Below, in pieces: positions 40,061 to 49,891 of a stretch of 64,000 nt of DNA. The stretch's first letter is position 1; each line of letters begins with the position of its first letter. The position numbers and the translations under genes are program-made. Below the pieces are notes generated by a model, which was not told the DNA's origin, did no database searches, and saw only the letters and a program-made list of their open reading frames with translations. The stretch is taken from NCBI RefSeq assembly GCF_900637185.1, contig NZ_LR134352.1:5074001-5138000 (forward strand), given 5' to 3'. Origin of the DNA: Nocardia asteroides. Its GTDB lineage: Bacteria; Actinomycetota; Actinomycetes; Mycobacteriales; Mycobacteriaceae.

Positions 40061-40975
40061 GTGAGCGAGCACGCCGACCTGGACCACGCTCTCGACCTGC
40101 GGGTATTGCCCGAGGTCGAGTGGCAGGCCGCCGCGTCCGCACACAGGGAGCGGCTCGATCGGCTGGTCGGGCCGTATCTGGAGCGGCGGGCGGCGGGTAC
40201 CACGCATCCGGTCATCGATTTTCTGTTCACCTACTACGGCAACAAGCCCTCGCAGCTGCGGCGGTGGCATCCCGGCTTCGGCATCGGGTTGCGCGAGGCG
40301 CACGACTACGCCGGTGCGCGCGGCTATCACCGGGTGCGGGACGCGGTGTTCACCGCCGACCCGGCGTATCTGGCCAAGCGCCGGGACACGATCGGTTTCG
40401 TCGCCGAACTGCTGGGCGCCACCGCGCGCCGGCCCGCGCAGCTGTCGTGTTTCGGGCTGCACGAGTGGGCGATGGTGTATCGCACCGACGAGGTCCGCCA
40501 TCAGCAGGTGCCGCTGCGGCTGGGGTCCGCGGGCACCGACGCCGTGGTGGAGTCGATGTCGTTGCGCTGCACCCACTTCGACGCGTTCCGGTTCTTCACC
40601 CCCGACGCCGTCGGCCGCAATGCCGAGCCGCTCACCCGCGCCGATCAGCTGCGGCGGGAACAGCCGGGCTGCCTGCACGCCAACATGGACCTCTACAAGT
40701 GGGGTTTCAAACTCGCCCCGCTGATCTCGTCGGATCTGCTGCTGGACTGCTTCGAACTGGCCTGCACCGCACGCGAACTCGACATGCGGGCCAGCCCGTA
40801 CGACCTGCGCGAGTTCGGCTACGAGCCGGTGCGGATCGAGACACCCGCGGGCCGCGCCGAGTACGTGCGCGCCCAGGCCGCCGTCGCCGAGTCGGCCGAC
40901 GTGCTGCGCGCACGGCTCGGCCGCGCCTGCACCGATCTCACCGCGGCGCTGGCACGGCTCGAGGCGACGGACTAG
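40061..40975 (+). CDS. Conserved actinobacterial protein, often annotated as 3-methyladenine DNA glycosylase
   Basis: This 304-residue soluble protein belongs to a conserved actinobacterial family usually labelled 3-methyladenine DNA glycosylase. Typical stretches are HPVIDFLFTYYGNKPSQLRR, then WHPGFGIGLREA, SCFGLHEWAMVYR and HANMDLYKWGFKL. I see no classical glycosylase helix-hairpin-helix, so the enzymatic label is only hearsay from annotation. The GTG at 40061 is used because the product begins in normal register there; a Met 18 bases upstream is also open. It is convergent with the BCCT transporter gene, and the two stop codons overlap in CTAG. Confidence 0.65.
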   Translation: MSEHADLDHALDLRVLPEVEWQAAASAHRERLDRLVGPYLERRAAGTTHPVIDFLFTYYGNKPSQLRRWHPGFGIGLREAHDYAGARGYHRVRDAVFTADPAYLAKRRDTIGFVAELLGATARRPAQLSCFGLHEWAMVYRTDEVRHQQVPLRLGSAGTDAVVESMSLRCTHFDAFRFFTPDAVGRNAEPLTRADQLRREQPGCLHANMDLYKWGFKLAPLISSDLLLDCFELACTARELDMRASPYDLREFGYEPVRIETPAGRAEYVRAQAAVAESADVLRARLGRACTDLTAALARLEATD

Positions 40976-42693
40976 GCCCGCGCGGGCGGCTGGTCCGGCT
41001 CGTCCTCCGCGGGTTCGGTGACCAGCGTGAAATCGCCCTCGTGCAGTTCGGTGCCCTTGTCCACGGCGATCTCGACCAGCTCGATGCCACGATCGGCGCG
41101 CAGGATCAGCGGGTCGGTGCGCAGGTCCTTGTACAGCGACACGCACATCGCCGCCATCACCACCAGGAACGGCAGCGACACCACCGTGGTCAGCGCCTGC
41201 AGGCCGGTGAGCGCGCCGCCGAGGTCGTCGGAGTCGGCGATCACCAGCATGATCGCGGCGACCGCGCCGGTCGCGGCACCCCAGAAGATGACGATCAGCC
41301 GCGACGGTTCGATGCTGCCGCGTTCGGACAGCGTGCCCATCACGATCGAGGCCGCGTCGGCGCCGGAGACGAAGAAGATGCCGACCAGGATCATCACCAC
41401 CACCGTGGTCACCGAGGTGATCGGGTACTGGTCGAGCAGGTGGAACAGCGCGAAGTCGGAATCGACCGAGCCGTCGGCCTCGGTGAGCGCGCCGTCCTCG
41501 GCCTGCTCGGCGATGCCTGCCCCGCCGAAGACCGCGAACCAGAGCAGGCTCACCGCACTGGGGACCAGCAGGACCCCGGTGACGAACTGGCGGATGGTGC
41601 GCCCCCGGCTGATCCGGGCGATGAACATCCCGACGAACGGGGTCCACGAGATCCACCAGGCCCAGTAGAAGATGGTCCACTGCGACAGCCACGTCTGCAT
41701 CGCCTCGTCGCCCGCGCCGGTGCGCGAGGCCATGGTCGGCAGCATCTCGACGTAGTCGCCGATGGAGGTCGGGATCAGGTTGAGCACCAGCAGCGTCGGG
41801 CCGGCGACGAAGACGAACGCCGCGATCGCCAGCGCCAGCACCATGTTGATGTTGGACAGCCACTGGATGCCGCGCTCCACCCCCGACACCGCCGACAGCA
41901 CGAACGCGACGGTCAGCCCGGAGATGACGGCGACCAGCCCGACCTTGCCGATGCCGTCGATCCAGCCGTTGAACTCCATGCCCGCGCCGATCTGCAACGC
42001 GCCCAGGCCCAGCGAGGCCGCCGACCCGAACAAGGTCGCGAAGATCGCCATCATGTCGATGGCGCGCCCGCCCAGTCCTTCGGCGTGGCGACCCAGCAGC
42101 GGGCGGAACACCGCGGAGATCAACTGCGAGCGGCCTTTCCGGAAGGTGCCGTAGGCGATGGCCAGGCCGGCGACGGCGTAGATCGCCCACGGGTGCAGGG
42201 TCCAGTGGAACAGCGTGGTCGCCATGGCCACCTCGGCGGCGGCCGGGGTGCCGGGCTCGGCGGTGTGCGGCGGCGGGTTCACATAGTGCGAGAGCGGTTC
42301 GGCCACACCCCAGAACATGAGCCCGATGCCCATGCCCGCGCTGAACATCATCGCGATCCAGGACACCGTCCGGAACTCGGGTTTCTCGTCGTCGGCGCCG
42401 AGCGGGATGCGCCCGTAGCGGCTGGCCGCCACCCAGATCACGAAGACCACGAACGCCGTGGCCACCAGGACGAACAGCCAGCCCGTGTTGGTGATGACCC
42501 ATTTCTGGGCCGTCCCGGCCGCGGACGCGAGACTCTCGTGGTCGAGCACGCCCCAGGCGACGAAGGCCAGTGCGCCGATCGCGGTGGCGCTGAAGACGAA
42601 TCGATCCAGCCGGGGCCCGCCCGGCGATCGACCGGCTACCGGCGCCACCGTCGCGTCCTTCTCGTCGGATCTGCCTACGACATCGCTGGACAT
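40972..42693 (-). CDS. BCCT-family (betaine/choline/carnitine) transporter
   Basis: This 573-residue protein has twelve helices and the BCCT signatures FSAGMGIGLMFWGVAEPLSH (Gly-rich helix 3) and TIFYWAWWISWTPFVGMFIA (helix 8 with the aromatic cage), followed by RISRGRTIRQF. The C-terminal tail is acidic and hydrophilic, as in osmoregulated members such as BetP. The ATG at 42693 has GGAGAGG about ten bases upstream. It takes up glycine betaine or a relative with sodium or protons, most likely for osmotic protection. The substrate among betaines is not fixed by sequence. Confidence 0.88.
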   Translation of the reverse strand: MSSDVVGRSDEKDATVAPVAGRSPGGPRLDRFVFSATAIGALAFVAWGVLDHESLASAAGTAQKWVITNTGWLFVLVATAFVVFVIWVAASRYGRIPLGADDEKPEFRTVSWIAMMFSAGMGIGLMFWGVAEPLSHYVNPPPHTAEPGTPAAAEVAMATTLFHWTLHPWAIYAVAGLAIAYGTFRKGRSQLISAVFRPLLGRHAEGLGGRAIDMMAIFATLFGSAASLGLGALQIGAGMEFNGWIDGIGKVGLVAVISGLTVAFVLSAVSGVERGIQWLSNINMVLALAIAAFVFVAGPTLLVLNLIPTSIGDYVEMLPTMASRTGAGDEAMQTWLSQWTIFYWAWWISWTPFVGMFIARISRGRTIRQFVTGVLLVPSAVSLLWFAVFGGAGIAEQAEDGALTEADGSVDSDFALFHLLDQYPITSVTTVVVMILVGIFFVSGADAASIVMGTLSERGSIEPSRLIVIFWGAATGAVAAIMLVIADSDDLGGALTGLQALTTVVSLPFLVVMAAMCVSLYKDLRTDPLILRADRGIELVEIAVDKGTELHEGDFTLVTEPAEDEPDQPPARA

Positions 42694-42916
42694 GGCACCC
42701 GAGTCCTCTCCGGTCGCGCCGACGACCCTCACAGACACACCCCGACGTAACTCAGGCAACCGTACAGCGTTTCGCCACCGGGACGGGGTAACCGAGCCGC
42801 CGGTCAAGCGTCCGGTTCGGCGAAATCGCCCGCGCGGACCCGGCACTCGATCTACCATCCCAGCAGGGGGACGACTGTCTGAGTCAGTCCGGGGAAGTCG
42901 GCAATGGAGGCGACAG

Positions 42917-44491
42917 ATGCGTACACGTTCGGGGAGATCACTCCTGCGGTCCACGGCTCTGGCCGCGGTGACCGCGCTCGTGGTACTCGGGCTGCCGTCC
43001 GGTTCGGCGGCGGATCCGTTCGCCGACCTCACCGGTGCGGTGCGGGAGTTCCTGGATGTCGGGCGCACGGCGGTGCCGCGCGCCGACTGCGGACCCGGCT
43101 CGCTGCCGGAATCCGGCCTGCAGGGCGACGTGCCCGCGGCTGACCGAGACAGCGGCCGCAGCACACTGGGTTACCGCTGCAACATGTCGATGGTGGGCAA
43201 CTACGCCGGGCGCGGCGCGGGCATCACCTCGACCAGTTTCGAGCACTGCGCCTACATGGGCACGTTCTTCCCCGGGAACATGATCAGCGAGCACCAGGGT
43301 GTGCAGGTGCTCGATGTGTCCGATCCGGCGAACCCGCGGGTCACCGCCACCCTCACCGAACCGGCCATGCTGGCCGGGACCTGGGAGACGCTGAAGGTCA
43401 ACACCACCCGCAAACTGCTGGTCGGCACCGGCGTCCCGGTGGGGATCGGTGCCGGCTACCTCTCGGTGTACGACATCTCCGATTGCGCGCATCCGCGACT
43501 GCTCAACCCCGGCACCGGCTCGAATCTGCTCATGCCACTGCCGATCACGACGCACGAGGGCGGCTTCTCCCCGGACGGGCGGACGTACTGGGCCTCCGGG
43601 ATCGCGCCGGGCTTCCTGAGCGCGATCGACCTCACCGATCCCGCACAACCGCGCGTCGTCTGGCAGGGCCTCACCGGGATCGAGGCGCACGGCCTCGGCG
43701 TGAGCCCGGACGGCAACCGGCTCTACATCTCCGCGCTCGGCGGATTCACCGTGCTCGATGTGAGCGCGGTGCAGCGCCGCGACCCGAATCCGCAGGTACC
43801 GCACCTGGGCCGGACGTTCTGGACCGACGGGTGGGCCACCCAGCACAGCGTGCCGGTGACCTACGACGGCGTACCGCACGTCTTCACCGTCGACGAAGGC
43901 GGTTCCGGCGGGGTCAAGCTCATCGACGTCTCCGTCGACGGTGACCCGAACATCACCGCGAAGATCAAGCTCGAGATCAACTTGCCGGGCAATATCGACG
44001 CCAATGTCGGTTCGTCCATGGGTGGTTCGGCGTTCTCCTACGAATCGCACTACTGCGCGGCCGACCGCCCGGCCGATCCGACCGCGCTGGCCTGCGGCTG
44101 GATCTCCTCCGGCATCCGGGTCTTCGACGTCCGCGATCCCGCGGCCATCCGGGAGATCGCCTACTTCAATCCGCCGGCACGGACCGGCCGCAACCTGGAG
44201 GTCTGGAATTCGCCGCACGCGCTGGCCTCGATCATCGGCATCCCGGTGATGAGCGCGCCCGCCGCGCTGCGGGCGATGGCGGAGGGCCAGTTCGACCCCG
44301 CCCAGGCGCTCACCTCCCGGGCCGGTGACGTGGCGTTCGGCGACATGTCGACCGACTGGTGCTTCTCGCCGCCGGAATGGCGCGGCGACCAGCTGTACGT
44401 CTCCTGCTCCGACAACGGCTTCATGGTGCTGCAACTCGACAACCAGGTGTACGCCCCGCCGGCCGACCAGCAGTCGACCGTGGGGTCGTGA
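42917..44491 (+). CDS. Secreted LVIVD-repeat protein
   Basis: This 524-residue protein starts at ATG 42917 after TGGAGG and has a Sec signal peptide (SLLRSTALAAVTALVVLGLP, then SGSAADP). The mature part has repeated propeller-like blades with the LVIVD-type motif: VLDVSDPANPRVTATL, VYDISDCAHPRLLN, AIDLTDPAQPRVVW, VLDVSAVQRRD, LIDVSVDGDPN, VFDVRDPAAIREI. Several paired cysteines (for example GYRCNMSM, EHCAYMG, DWCFSP) suggest disulfides. Such proteins are extracellular beta-propellers of unknown binding role. It is followed after two bases by a DUF305 gene, probably in the same transcript. Confidence 0.8.
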   Translation: MRTRSGRSLLRSTALAAVTALVVLGLPSGSAADPFADLTGAVREFLDVGRTAVPRADCGPGSLPESGLQGDVPAADRDSGRSTLGYRCNMSMVGNYAGRGAGITSTSFEHCAYMGTFFPGNMISEHQGVQVLDVSDPANPRVTATLTEPAMLAGTWETLKVNTTRKLLVGTGVPVGIGAGYLSVYDISDCAHPRLLNPGTGSNLLMPLPITTHEGGFSPDGRTYWASGIAPGFLSAIDLTDPAQPRVVWQGLTGIEAHGLGVSPDGNRLYISALGGFTVLDVSAVQRRDPNPQVPHLGRTFWTDGWATQHSVPVTYDGVPHVFTVDEGGSGGVKLIDVSVDGDPNITAKIKLEINLPGNIDANVGSSMGGSAFSYESHYCAADRPADPTALACGWISSGIRVFDVRDPAAIREIAYFNPPARTGRNLEVWNSPHALASIIGIPVMSAPAALRAMAEGQFDPAQALTSRAGDVAFGDMSTDWCFSPPEWRGDQLYVSCSDNGFMVLQLDNQVYAPPADQQSTVGS

Positions 44492-44493
44492 GG

Positions 44494-45108
44494 ATGGCCC
44501 GTGCGCTCCGCGTAGCCGCGGCAGTCGGTCTCGCGGTGTTCCTGCTCGTTCTCGGCGCCGCGCTGCGCCCGCTGCTGATCACCGAAAAGGCCACGCCCGC
44601 ACCGGTGCTCACCGCGATCGAACTCGGTTTCGCCCAGGACATGACCGCCCATCACCAGCAGGCGCTGATCCTCGCCGAGCGGCTCGATCCGGCCGCCGAC
44701 CCCACCGTGCGCAGGCTGGCCGAGCAGATCGGCGACACCCAGCGGGTGGAGATCGGCACCCTGCTGGGCTGGACCCAGCTGGCGGGGGCGGCGCCGACCT
44801 CGGCGCAACCCATGACGTGGATGGCCGCCTCGGCGGGTCACCATCACGAGGCGGCGGCCGCGATGCCGGGCATGGCGACCACCGCCGAGCTGGACGCCCT
44901 GTCGGCCGCCCGCGGCGTCGCGGCCGAAACACTGTTCCTGCAGCTGATGTACCGTCACCACGCCGGCGGCGTCACCATGGCCAGGGCCGCCGACGCCCTC
45001 TTGACCACCGGGCCGGTCAAACAGGCCGCGCGCGCCATGGCGCAGTCACAGAGTCAGGAACTCGGCTATCTCGGCATGCTGCTCGAGGCCAGGGGCAGCC
45101 GCCCCTGA
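44494..45108 (+). CDS. DUF305-family exported protein
   Basis: This 204-residue protein has one N-terminal hydrophobic helix (RVAAAVGLAVFLLVLGAAL) and a DUF305 domain: GFAQDMTAHHQQALILAE, then a repeat of the same pattern, LMYRHHAGGVTMARAA. The linker has HHHEAAAAMPGM. The paired His and Met-rich helices are typical of this ferritin-like, possibly copper-binding, family. It starts two bases after the LVIVD-repeat gene, so the two are probably co-expressed; GTG 44488 is an alternative start. Function is not established. Confidence 0.85.
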   Translation: MARALRVAAAVGLAVFLLVLGAALRPLLITEKATPAPVLTAIELGFAQDMTAHHQQALILAERLDPAADPTVRRLAEQIGDTQRVEIGTLLGWTQLAGAAPTSAQPMTWMAASAGHHHEAAAAMPGMATTAELDALSAARGVAAETLFLQLMYRHHAGGVTMARAADALLTTGPVKQAARAMAQSQSQELGYLGMLLEARGSRP

Positions 45109-45251
45109 GCCGATGTGTCCGAATACGCACCGGTCCGGCGCCTGCCGGGTGAGCACAACGTCATCGCGGGGCAACTGGCCAGAAAATCACAGGCAACGGC
45201 CACTGCGGACGATGGGCGGGATTGTCGGTGAACTGTGGTCGGAGGCTGGAC

Positions 45252-46466
45252 GTGGTGGTGAGCGCACGAGCGGGCGTGATGGTTCCGGCCGTGGAATGCG
45301 GGCTGGCCAGGGTACGCGCCCAGATCGCCGAAGGGCTGGCGCCGATCGGCGTGCGGGAGATCCCCGTGGCCGACGCGATCGGGGCCACGCTGGCCGCCGC
45401 GCTCACCACGGGTGGGCCCCTGCCCCGGGTCGACAGTGCCGCGATGGACGGGTACGCCGTCGCCGGGCCGGGTCCCTGGTGGCGGTTGCACGAACAGATC
45501 AGGTACGCGGGCCGGGCCTGCTCGGTGGTGCTCGCGCCCGGTGAGGCGGTCCGCATCGCGACCGGCGCCGCCACCCCGCTGGGCACCACCGCCACCCTGC
45601 GCGACGAACATGTGGTGACGACCTCGGTCTCCGGGCAGCCGGTGGTCATGCGCGCCCCCGGCGCCCCGGTGCGCGACGACACCCGGCGCCAGGGCGAGCA
45701 CTGGCACAGCGGCGTCGAACTCGCGGGGGCGGGCACCCGGGTGTCGGCCGCGCTGGTCTCGGCGGCGCTGAGCGCGGAGGCCGAGACCGTCACCGTGCGC
45801 GGGCCGTTGCGCGCCGATGTCGTGATGACCGGCGACGAGATCCGGGCCGTGGGCCCGCTGGGCGCCGGGGAGACCAGGGATTCGCTGGGTCCGGTGCTGC
45901 CGCAGTTCCTGCGCTGCTGCGATATCGAGAGCACCGGGCTGTGGCATCTGTCCGACGGCCATGACCTGCTGCGCTCCTGGCTGACGCTCAAATCCCACGC
46001 CGACCTGGTCGTCATGGTCGGGGCCACCGGTCGCGGCGCCGCCGATCACCTGCGCGCGCTGCTGGCCGAACTCGGCGCCCGCATCGTCGTGGAACGGGTC
46101 GCCCTGCGGCCCGGCGGGTCCACCCTGGTGGCCCAGCTACCCGACGGGCGGGTGCTGCTCGGCCTGCCCGGCAACCCGTTCGCGGCGGTCGCGGCGCTGC
46201 TGGCGATCGGTCCCGCCGTGGTCGACGCGCTCACCCTGCGCCTGCCCGCGCCCGCCATGTGGGGCAGGCTCTCCGACGCCGGGGTGATGGAAGGCGAGTC
46301 GACCCGGATCGTGCCCATCCAGCAGCAGACCGGCGGGGTGTGGCGCAGCACCGGTCCCGCGCACACCCCGCACCTGGCCGGGCTCATCGGCTGCCAGGCG
46401 CTGGCCGTCCTGCCGCCCGGCACCGGCCGCGGCACGCTCGTCGAACTGCTGCCGCTGCCGCACTGA
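45252..46466 (+). CDS. MoeA-like molybdopterin molybdenumtransferase
   Basis: This protein of about 404 residues has the MoeA layout: an N-terminal domain with LPRVDSAAMDGYAV, a middle VVMTGDEIRAVG and VVMVGATGRGAADHL in the MogA-like domain, GLPGNPFAAVAALL, and a C-terminal beta domain. MoeA inserts molybdate into adenylylated molybdopterin. The middle domain is shorter and more divergent than in standard MoeA (for example, TGATGRGA is changed to VGATGRGA), so it may be a paralogue with altered function. The GTG at 45252 follows GGAGG directly; GTG 45255 and 45258 are equally possible. Confidence 0.75.
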   Translation: MVVSARAGVMVPAVECGLARVRAQIAEGLAPIGVREIPVADAIGATLAAALTTGGPLPRVDSAAMDGYAVAGPGPWWRLHEQIRYAGRACSVVLAPGEAVRIATGAATPLGTTATLRDEHVVTTSVSGQPVVMRAPGAPVRDDTRRQGEHWHSGVELAGAGTRVSAALVSAALSAEAETVTVRGPLRADVVMTGDEIRAVGPLGAGETRDSLGPVLPQFLRCCDIESTGLWHLSDGHDLLRSWLTLKSHADLVVMVGATGRGAADHLRALLAELGARIVVERVALRPGGSTLVAQLPDGRVLLGLPGNPFAAVAALLAIGPAVVDALTLRLPAPAMWGRLSDAGVMEGESTRIVPIQQQTGGVWRSTGPAHTPHLAGLIGCQALAVLPPGTGRGTLVELLPLPH

Positions 46467-46478
46467 GCTCCTCAGTGC
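46460..46478. terminator. Bidirectional hairpin over the convergent stop codons
   Basis: GCACTGAG-CTC-CTCAGTGC is a perfect 8-base stem that includes the stop codons of both the MoeA-like gene and the IclR-type gene. It would end transcription from both sides. Confidence 0.55.
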
Positions 46479-47284
46479 CACCGCCCGTAGCGCGGGAAGA
46501 CCGCGCGGGCGGCCTCGTCGGCGACCTCGACGAGGACCCGGGCCAGCCTGCTCGTCCCCGGCGCCCGCGCGCCACCGAGCCTGCCCGACAGCGACAGCGC
46601 GCCGACGGCGCCCGGCACCCGGCCGCGGATCGGCACCGCCACGCACACCACGCCGGCGACCGACTCCTCCCGGTCGACCGCGACCCCCTGATGCTCGCGC
46701 ACCCGGTCCAGTTCGCGATGCAGCTCGGCCCGCTGTCCGATGGTGCGTGCGGTGAGCCGCGGCAGCCGCTCCCGGAACGCCAGCTCGACCACGCTCGGTT
46801 CCAGCGTCGCCAGCAGGGCCTTCCCGATCGCGGTGCTGTGCGCGGGCATCCGACCGCCCAGGCGGGTGGGAATGGCGTCGCCACAGCGGCCCGCCGCCTT
46901 GTCCAGATAGAGCACCTCGGGCCCGTCGAGGACCCCGAGATGCCCGACCATTCCCGTGCGCTGGCACACCTCCTGCAGCAGCGGGCTCACCGCCTCCCTG
47001 ATCTCGTTGTGTTCGACGGCGAGACCGCCGAGTTCGAGTGCCCTGGTGCCGAGCCGGTAACCGCCGGGAGCGTGCGCGAGCCACCGCAACCGGACCATCT
47101 GATCGATGATGCGGTGCACGCTCGACCGCGGTAGCCCGGTCCGTTCGGCGACATCGAGCAGGGTGCGGACCGGGATCGTCCCGTCGAAGGCGTCCAGGAT
47201 CAGCGTCATCCGCTCGATCATCGAGACCGGCGGCACGCCGCCGCGCTGGGCCTGCCGGGGCTGGACGGGCACGTCGACCGTCAT
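46472..47284 (-). CDS. IclR-family transcriptional regulator
   Basis: This 270-residue protein has the N-terminal winged HTH (RTLLDVAERTGLPRSSVHRI, then IDQMVRLRWL) and the C-terminal IclR effector domain (VGHLGVLDGPEVLYLDKA, RMPAHSTAIGKALLATL, VAVPIRGRVPGAVGALSLSG). IclR proteins regulate catabolic or efflux genes in response to small acids. No target operon is adjacent in the same orientation: it is convergent with the MoeA-like gene, and the gene on its other side is a large LuxR-type regulator. The target and ligand are therefore unknown. Confidence 0.88.
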   Translation of the reverse strand: MTVDVPVQPRQAQRGGVPPVSMIERMTLILDAFDGTIPVRTLLDVAERTGLPRSSVHRIIDQMVRLRWLAHAPGGYRLGTRALELGGLAVEHNEIREAVSPLLQEVCQRTGMVGHLGVLDGPEVLYLDKAAGRCGDAIPTRLGGRMPAHSTAIGKALLATLEPSVVELAFRERLPRLTARTIGQRAELHRELDRVREHQGVAVDREESVAGVVCVAVPIRGRVPGAVGALSLSGRLGGARAPGTSRLARVLVEVADEAARAVFPRYGRWH

Positions 47285-47526
47285 GGGGTCACCTCATCAC
47301 TTCTCGCTGGTGTTCCCCCTCACAGTGCCGTCACGACACCGCCGGGAAATCCCGGAAACTACGGAGATCGGCCCCGGACTACGGATCTTCGCCGGCTCGG
47401 TACACCGGCGGCTCCGTCCACCTTCGGCACAGCGCGATCCCGGCGGCGGATCCGGTCTCACTCAGCGGCGGCCGGACTCCGTCCAGCGGGATCTGCCGGT
47501 CCCCGAGCGCCGGGGACGCGGCACAG

Positions 47527-49806
47527 TCAGAGGGTGTTGCGGCTGGCCCAGGCGGCGACCTGGGTGCGGGAGGTGAAGCCGAGTTTGGTGAGGATGTGGT
47601 CGACGTGGCTCTCGGCGGTGCGGATGGAGATCACCAGTTCCTGTGCGATGCGGCGGTTGCCGTACCCGCGCGCGAGCAGCCGGGCCACATCGCGTTCCCG
47701 GCGCGTCAGCACGTCCGGGCCCGCCGGTGCGGCGACGGCGGGCGGCGGCGGTGTCGTGTCCATGGCGTAGTCGACGGCGTCGTCGAGCGGCAGCGCGGCG
47801 CCCGCGTCGAAGCAGGCCGCGAACTCCTGCTCGCCCAGCGCGTCCTCGACCTGGTCGCGGACCCGGTGACCGATGAGATGGGTCATCGCGTGCGCCAGCC
47901 GCTGCGAACTGCCTTGGCGGACAGTGGAGGCCGCGCCCATCAGCCGCGCCGCGCGCACCGGGTCACCGTCCGCGGCCGCGGCCCAGGCCAGCCCGTCCAC
48001 GCTGGTCGCCAGCCAGGCGCACCGGTCGAAGAGCCGGAACAGCTCGATCGAGTGGCGCAGCGCGCGGATCGCGGCCTGCTGATCGCCGTCGCGCCACCGC
48101 TGGGTGCCGACCGCCCAATACGCGAGCCCGCCGAGCAGATGCGAACCGTGCTCGGTGGTCAAGGTGAGCAGACGCTCGGCCATGACGCCGGCCAGCGGGT
48201 CCTCCAGCGCCAGCGCGCACACCGCGCCGAACGCCAGGCTCTCCATCTCCACCCGCAGGTGGGCGCAGTCGCGGGCCACGCTCGAGGCCGCCACGGCGAT
48301 GTCGAGCGCCGTGCGCAGCTCACCGGCACCGAAGGCCAGCACCGCCCGGGCCATGTCGGCCTCGGCCAGCACCTCCACCGAGCCGGATTCGACGGCGATC
48401 TCCACGCTGGCCGCGGCGAACTCCCCGGCCGTCGCGGTGTCGGAGAGCATGGCCGCGATCACCGAGGACGCCGCCAGCGCCCTGGCCCGGTCGACGCTGC
48501 GTTCGGTGTCCCGGGCCAGTGCCTCCGACAGCCAGCGGTACCCCTCCAGCAGGAAGTGGCAGTGCTCCCAGAACGGCCACAGCTCGGTCGCCAGGCCGAG
48601 CGCACGCCTGCCCCCGGCGGGATCGTGGAGTGAGAATTGCAGCGCCGCACGGAAATTGGCGTGCTCACGGGTGACGGCGCGGAACCAGTCGACGTCGGCG
48701 CCGCTCCAGTAGTCGGTGCGTCCACGCCGCGCGAGCCGGTAGTAGTACTCCCGGTGCGCGACCCGGACCGCGTCCTCCTCGCCCCGCGCCCGCAACCGAT
48801 CGCGGCCGAACTGCCGCAGCGGCTCGAGCATCGTGTACCGGCCGGTGCCGTCGGCGCCGGGCCCGTAGACCAGCACCGATTTCTCCACCAGCCCGGTCAG
48901 CGCGGCCAGCAGCGCCTGCGGCGGACCGATCAGGCAGACCGCCTCGGCGGCGTCCACGTCGAGACCGCCCGCGAAGACCGACAGCTGCTCCCAGAGCCGC
49001 TGCTCGTCGGGCGTGCACAGGTCGTAGCTCCAGCGGATGGCCGAGGCCAGGGTCTGCTGCCGGTGCGGTGCGGTGCGCGGGCCGGTGGTGAGCAGGCCCA
49101 TGGCGTCGTCGAGGCGGGCCAGGACCTGTTCGGGGGTGAACATCCGCATCCGCAGGGCGGCCAGTTCCAGCGCGAGCGGGATGCCGTCGAGGCGCACGCA
49201 GATCGCGGCGAGGGTGGCCGCGTTGGCCGGGGTCCGCCGGAAGGCGGGATCCGCGGCGCTCGCCCGGTCGACGAGCAGCCGCGCCGCCGCGCTGTCCAGA
49301 TCGCCCGAGCCGGGGTCGGGCACCGTGAGCGGCAGCACCGGCAGCACCTGTTCGCCGGGTACCGCGAGCGGCTCGCGGCTGGTCGCCAGGATCCGCAGCC
49401 CGGTGGTCGCGGGGACGATCCGGTCGACGAGCGCCGCGCAGGCGCCGATCACGTGTTCGCAGTTGTCCAGGATCAGCAGCAGATCGCGGTCGCCCAGGAA
49501 GTCGGTGAGCACGGTCAGCGGGGCGCTGGTGTCGTCGCGCAGGCCCAGCTCGCGCGCCACCGTCGAGGCCACCAGGTTCGGATCGCTCACGTGGGCCAGC
49601 TCGACCAGCCACACCCCGTCGGGGAACGCCCGCTGCACGGCCTCGCCGACCCGCCTGCTCAGCCGGGTCTTGCCGACCCCGCCCACCCCGGTCAGCGTGA
49701 GCAACCGGGTGCCGCCGAGCAGTTTCCTGGCCGCCGCGACGTCGTCGTCGCGTCCGACGAAGCTGGTCACTTCCACCGGGAGGTTCCCCGGCACACGCCT
49801 GCCCAC
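47527..49806 (-). CDS. Large LuxR-family regulator with NB-ARC-type ATPase
   Basis: This 759-residue protein starts at GTG 49806 after GAGTAGGGA. The N-terminal ATPase has FVGRDDDVAAARKLLGGTRL, P-loop GVGGVGKTRL, Walker B LLLILDNCEHV and the sensor TSREPL. A helical region of TPR-like repeats follows, and the C-terminal 60 residues are a LuxR HTH (LTRRERDVARLLARGYGNRR, then IAQELVISIRTAESHVDHIL). Such proteins are ATP-dependent, multi-subunit transcription activators of the LAL/AfsR-like group. Its target is not evident from the neighbours. Confidence 0.87.
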   Translation of the reverse strand: MGRRVPGNLPVEVTSFVGRDDDVAAARKLLGGTRLLTLTGVGGVGKTRLSRRVGEAVQRAFPDGVWLVELAHVSDPNLVASTVARELGLRDDTSAPLTVLTDFLGDRDLLLILDNCEHVIGACAALVDRIVPATTGLRILATSREPLAVPGEQVLPVLPLTVPDPGSGDLDSAAARLLVDRASAADPAFRRTPANAATLAAICVRLDGIPLALELAALRMRMFTPEQVLARLDDAMGLLTTGPRTAPHRQQTLASAIRWSYDLCTPDEQRLWEQLSVFAGGLDVDAAEAVCLIGPPQALLAALTGLVEKSVLVYGPGADGTGRYTMLEPLRQFGRDRLRARGEEDAVRVAHREYYYRLARRGRTDYWSGADVDWFRAVTREHANFRAALQFSLHDPAGGRRALGLATELWPFWEHCHFLLEGYRWLSEALARDTERSVDRARALAASSVIAAMLSDTATAGEFAAASVEIAVESGSVEVLAEADMARAVLAFGAGELRTALDIAVAASSVARDCAHLRVEMESLAFGAVCALALEDPLAGVMAERLLTLTTEHGSHLLGGLAYWAVGTQRWRDGDQQAAIRALRHSIELFRLFDRCAWLATSVDGLAWAAAADGDPVRAARLMGAASTVRQGSSQRLAHAMTHLIGHRVRDQVEDALGEQEFAACFDAGAALPLDDAVDYAMDTTPPPPAVAAPAGPDVLTRRERDVARLLARGYGNRRIAQELVISIRTAESHVDHILTKLGFTSRTQVAAWASRNTL

Positions 49807-49891
49807 GTCCCTACTCTCGCACGCGTGGCGAGGCCGGGCGGCCGCTTTGCCCACGAGCCGGGAACCGCGGCGGGTTCCCGGCGGCGACGGG

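Noticed and set aside
39971..42750. Very long open frames on both strands opposite the 40-kb core genes (more than 800 codons)
   Set aside because: They are GC-bias shadows: their products are Arg/Gly/His-rich without domains, whereas the opposite strands encode a clear BCCT transporter and a conserved protein.
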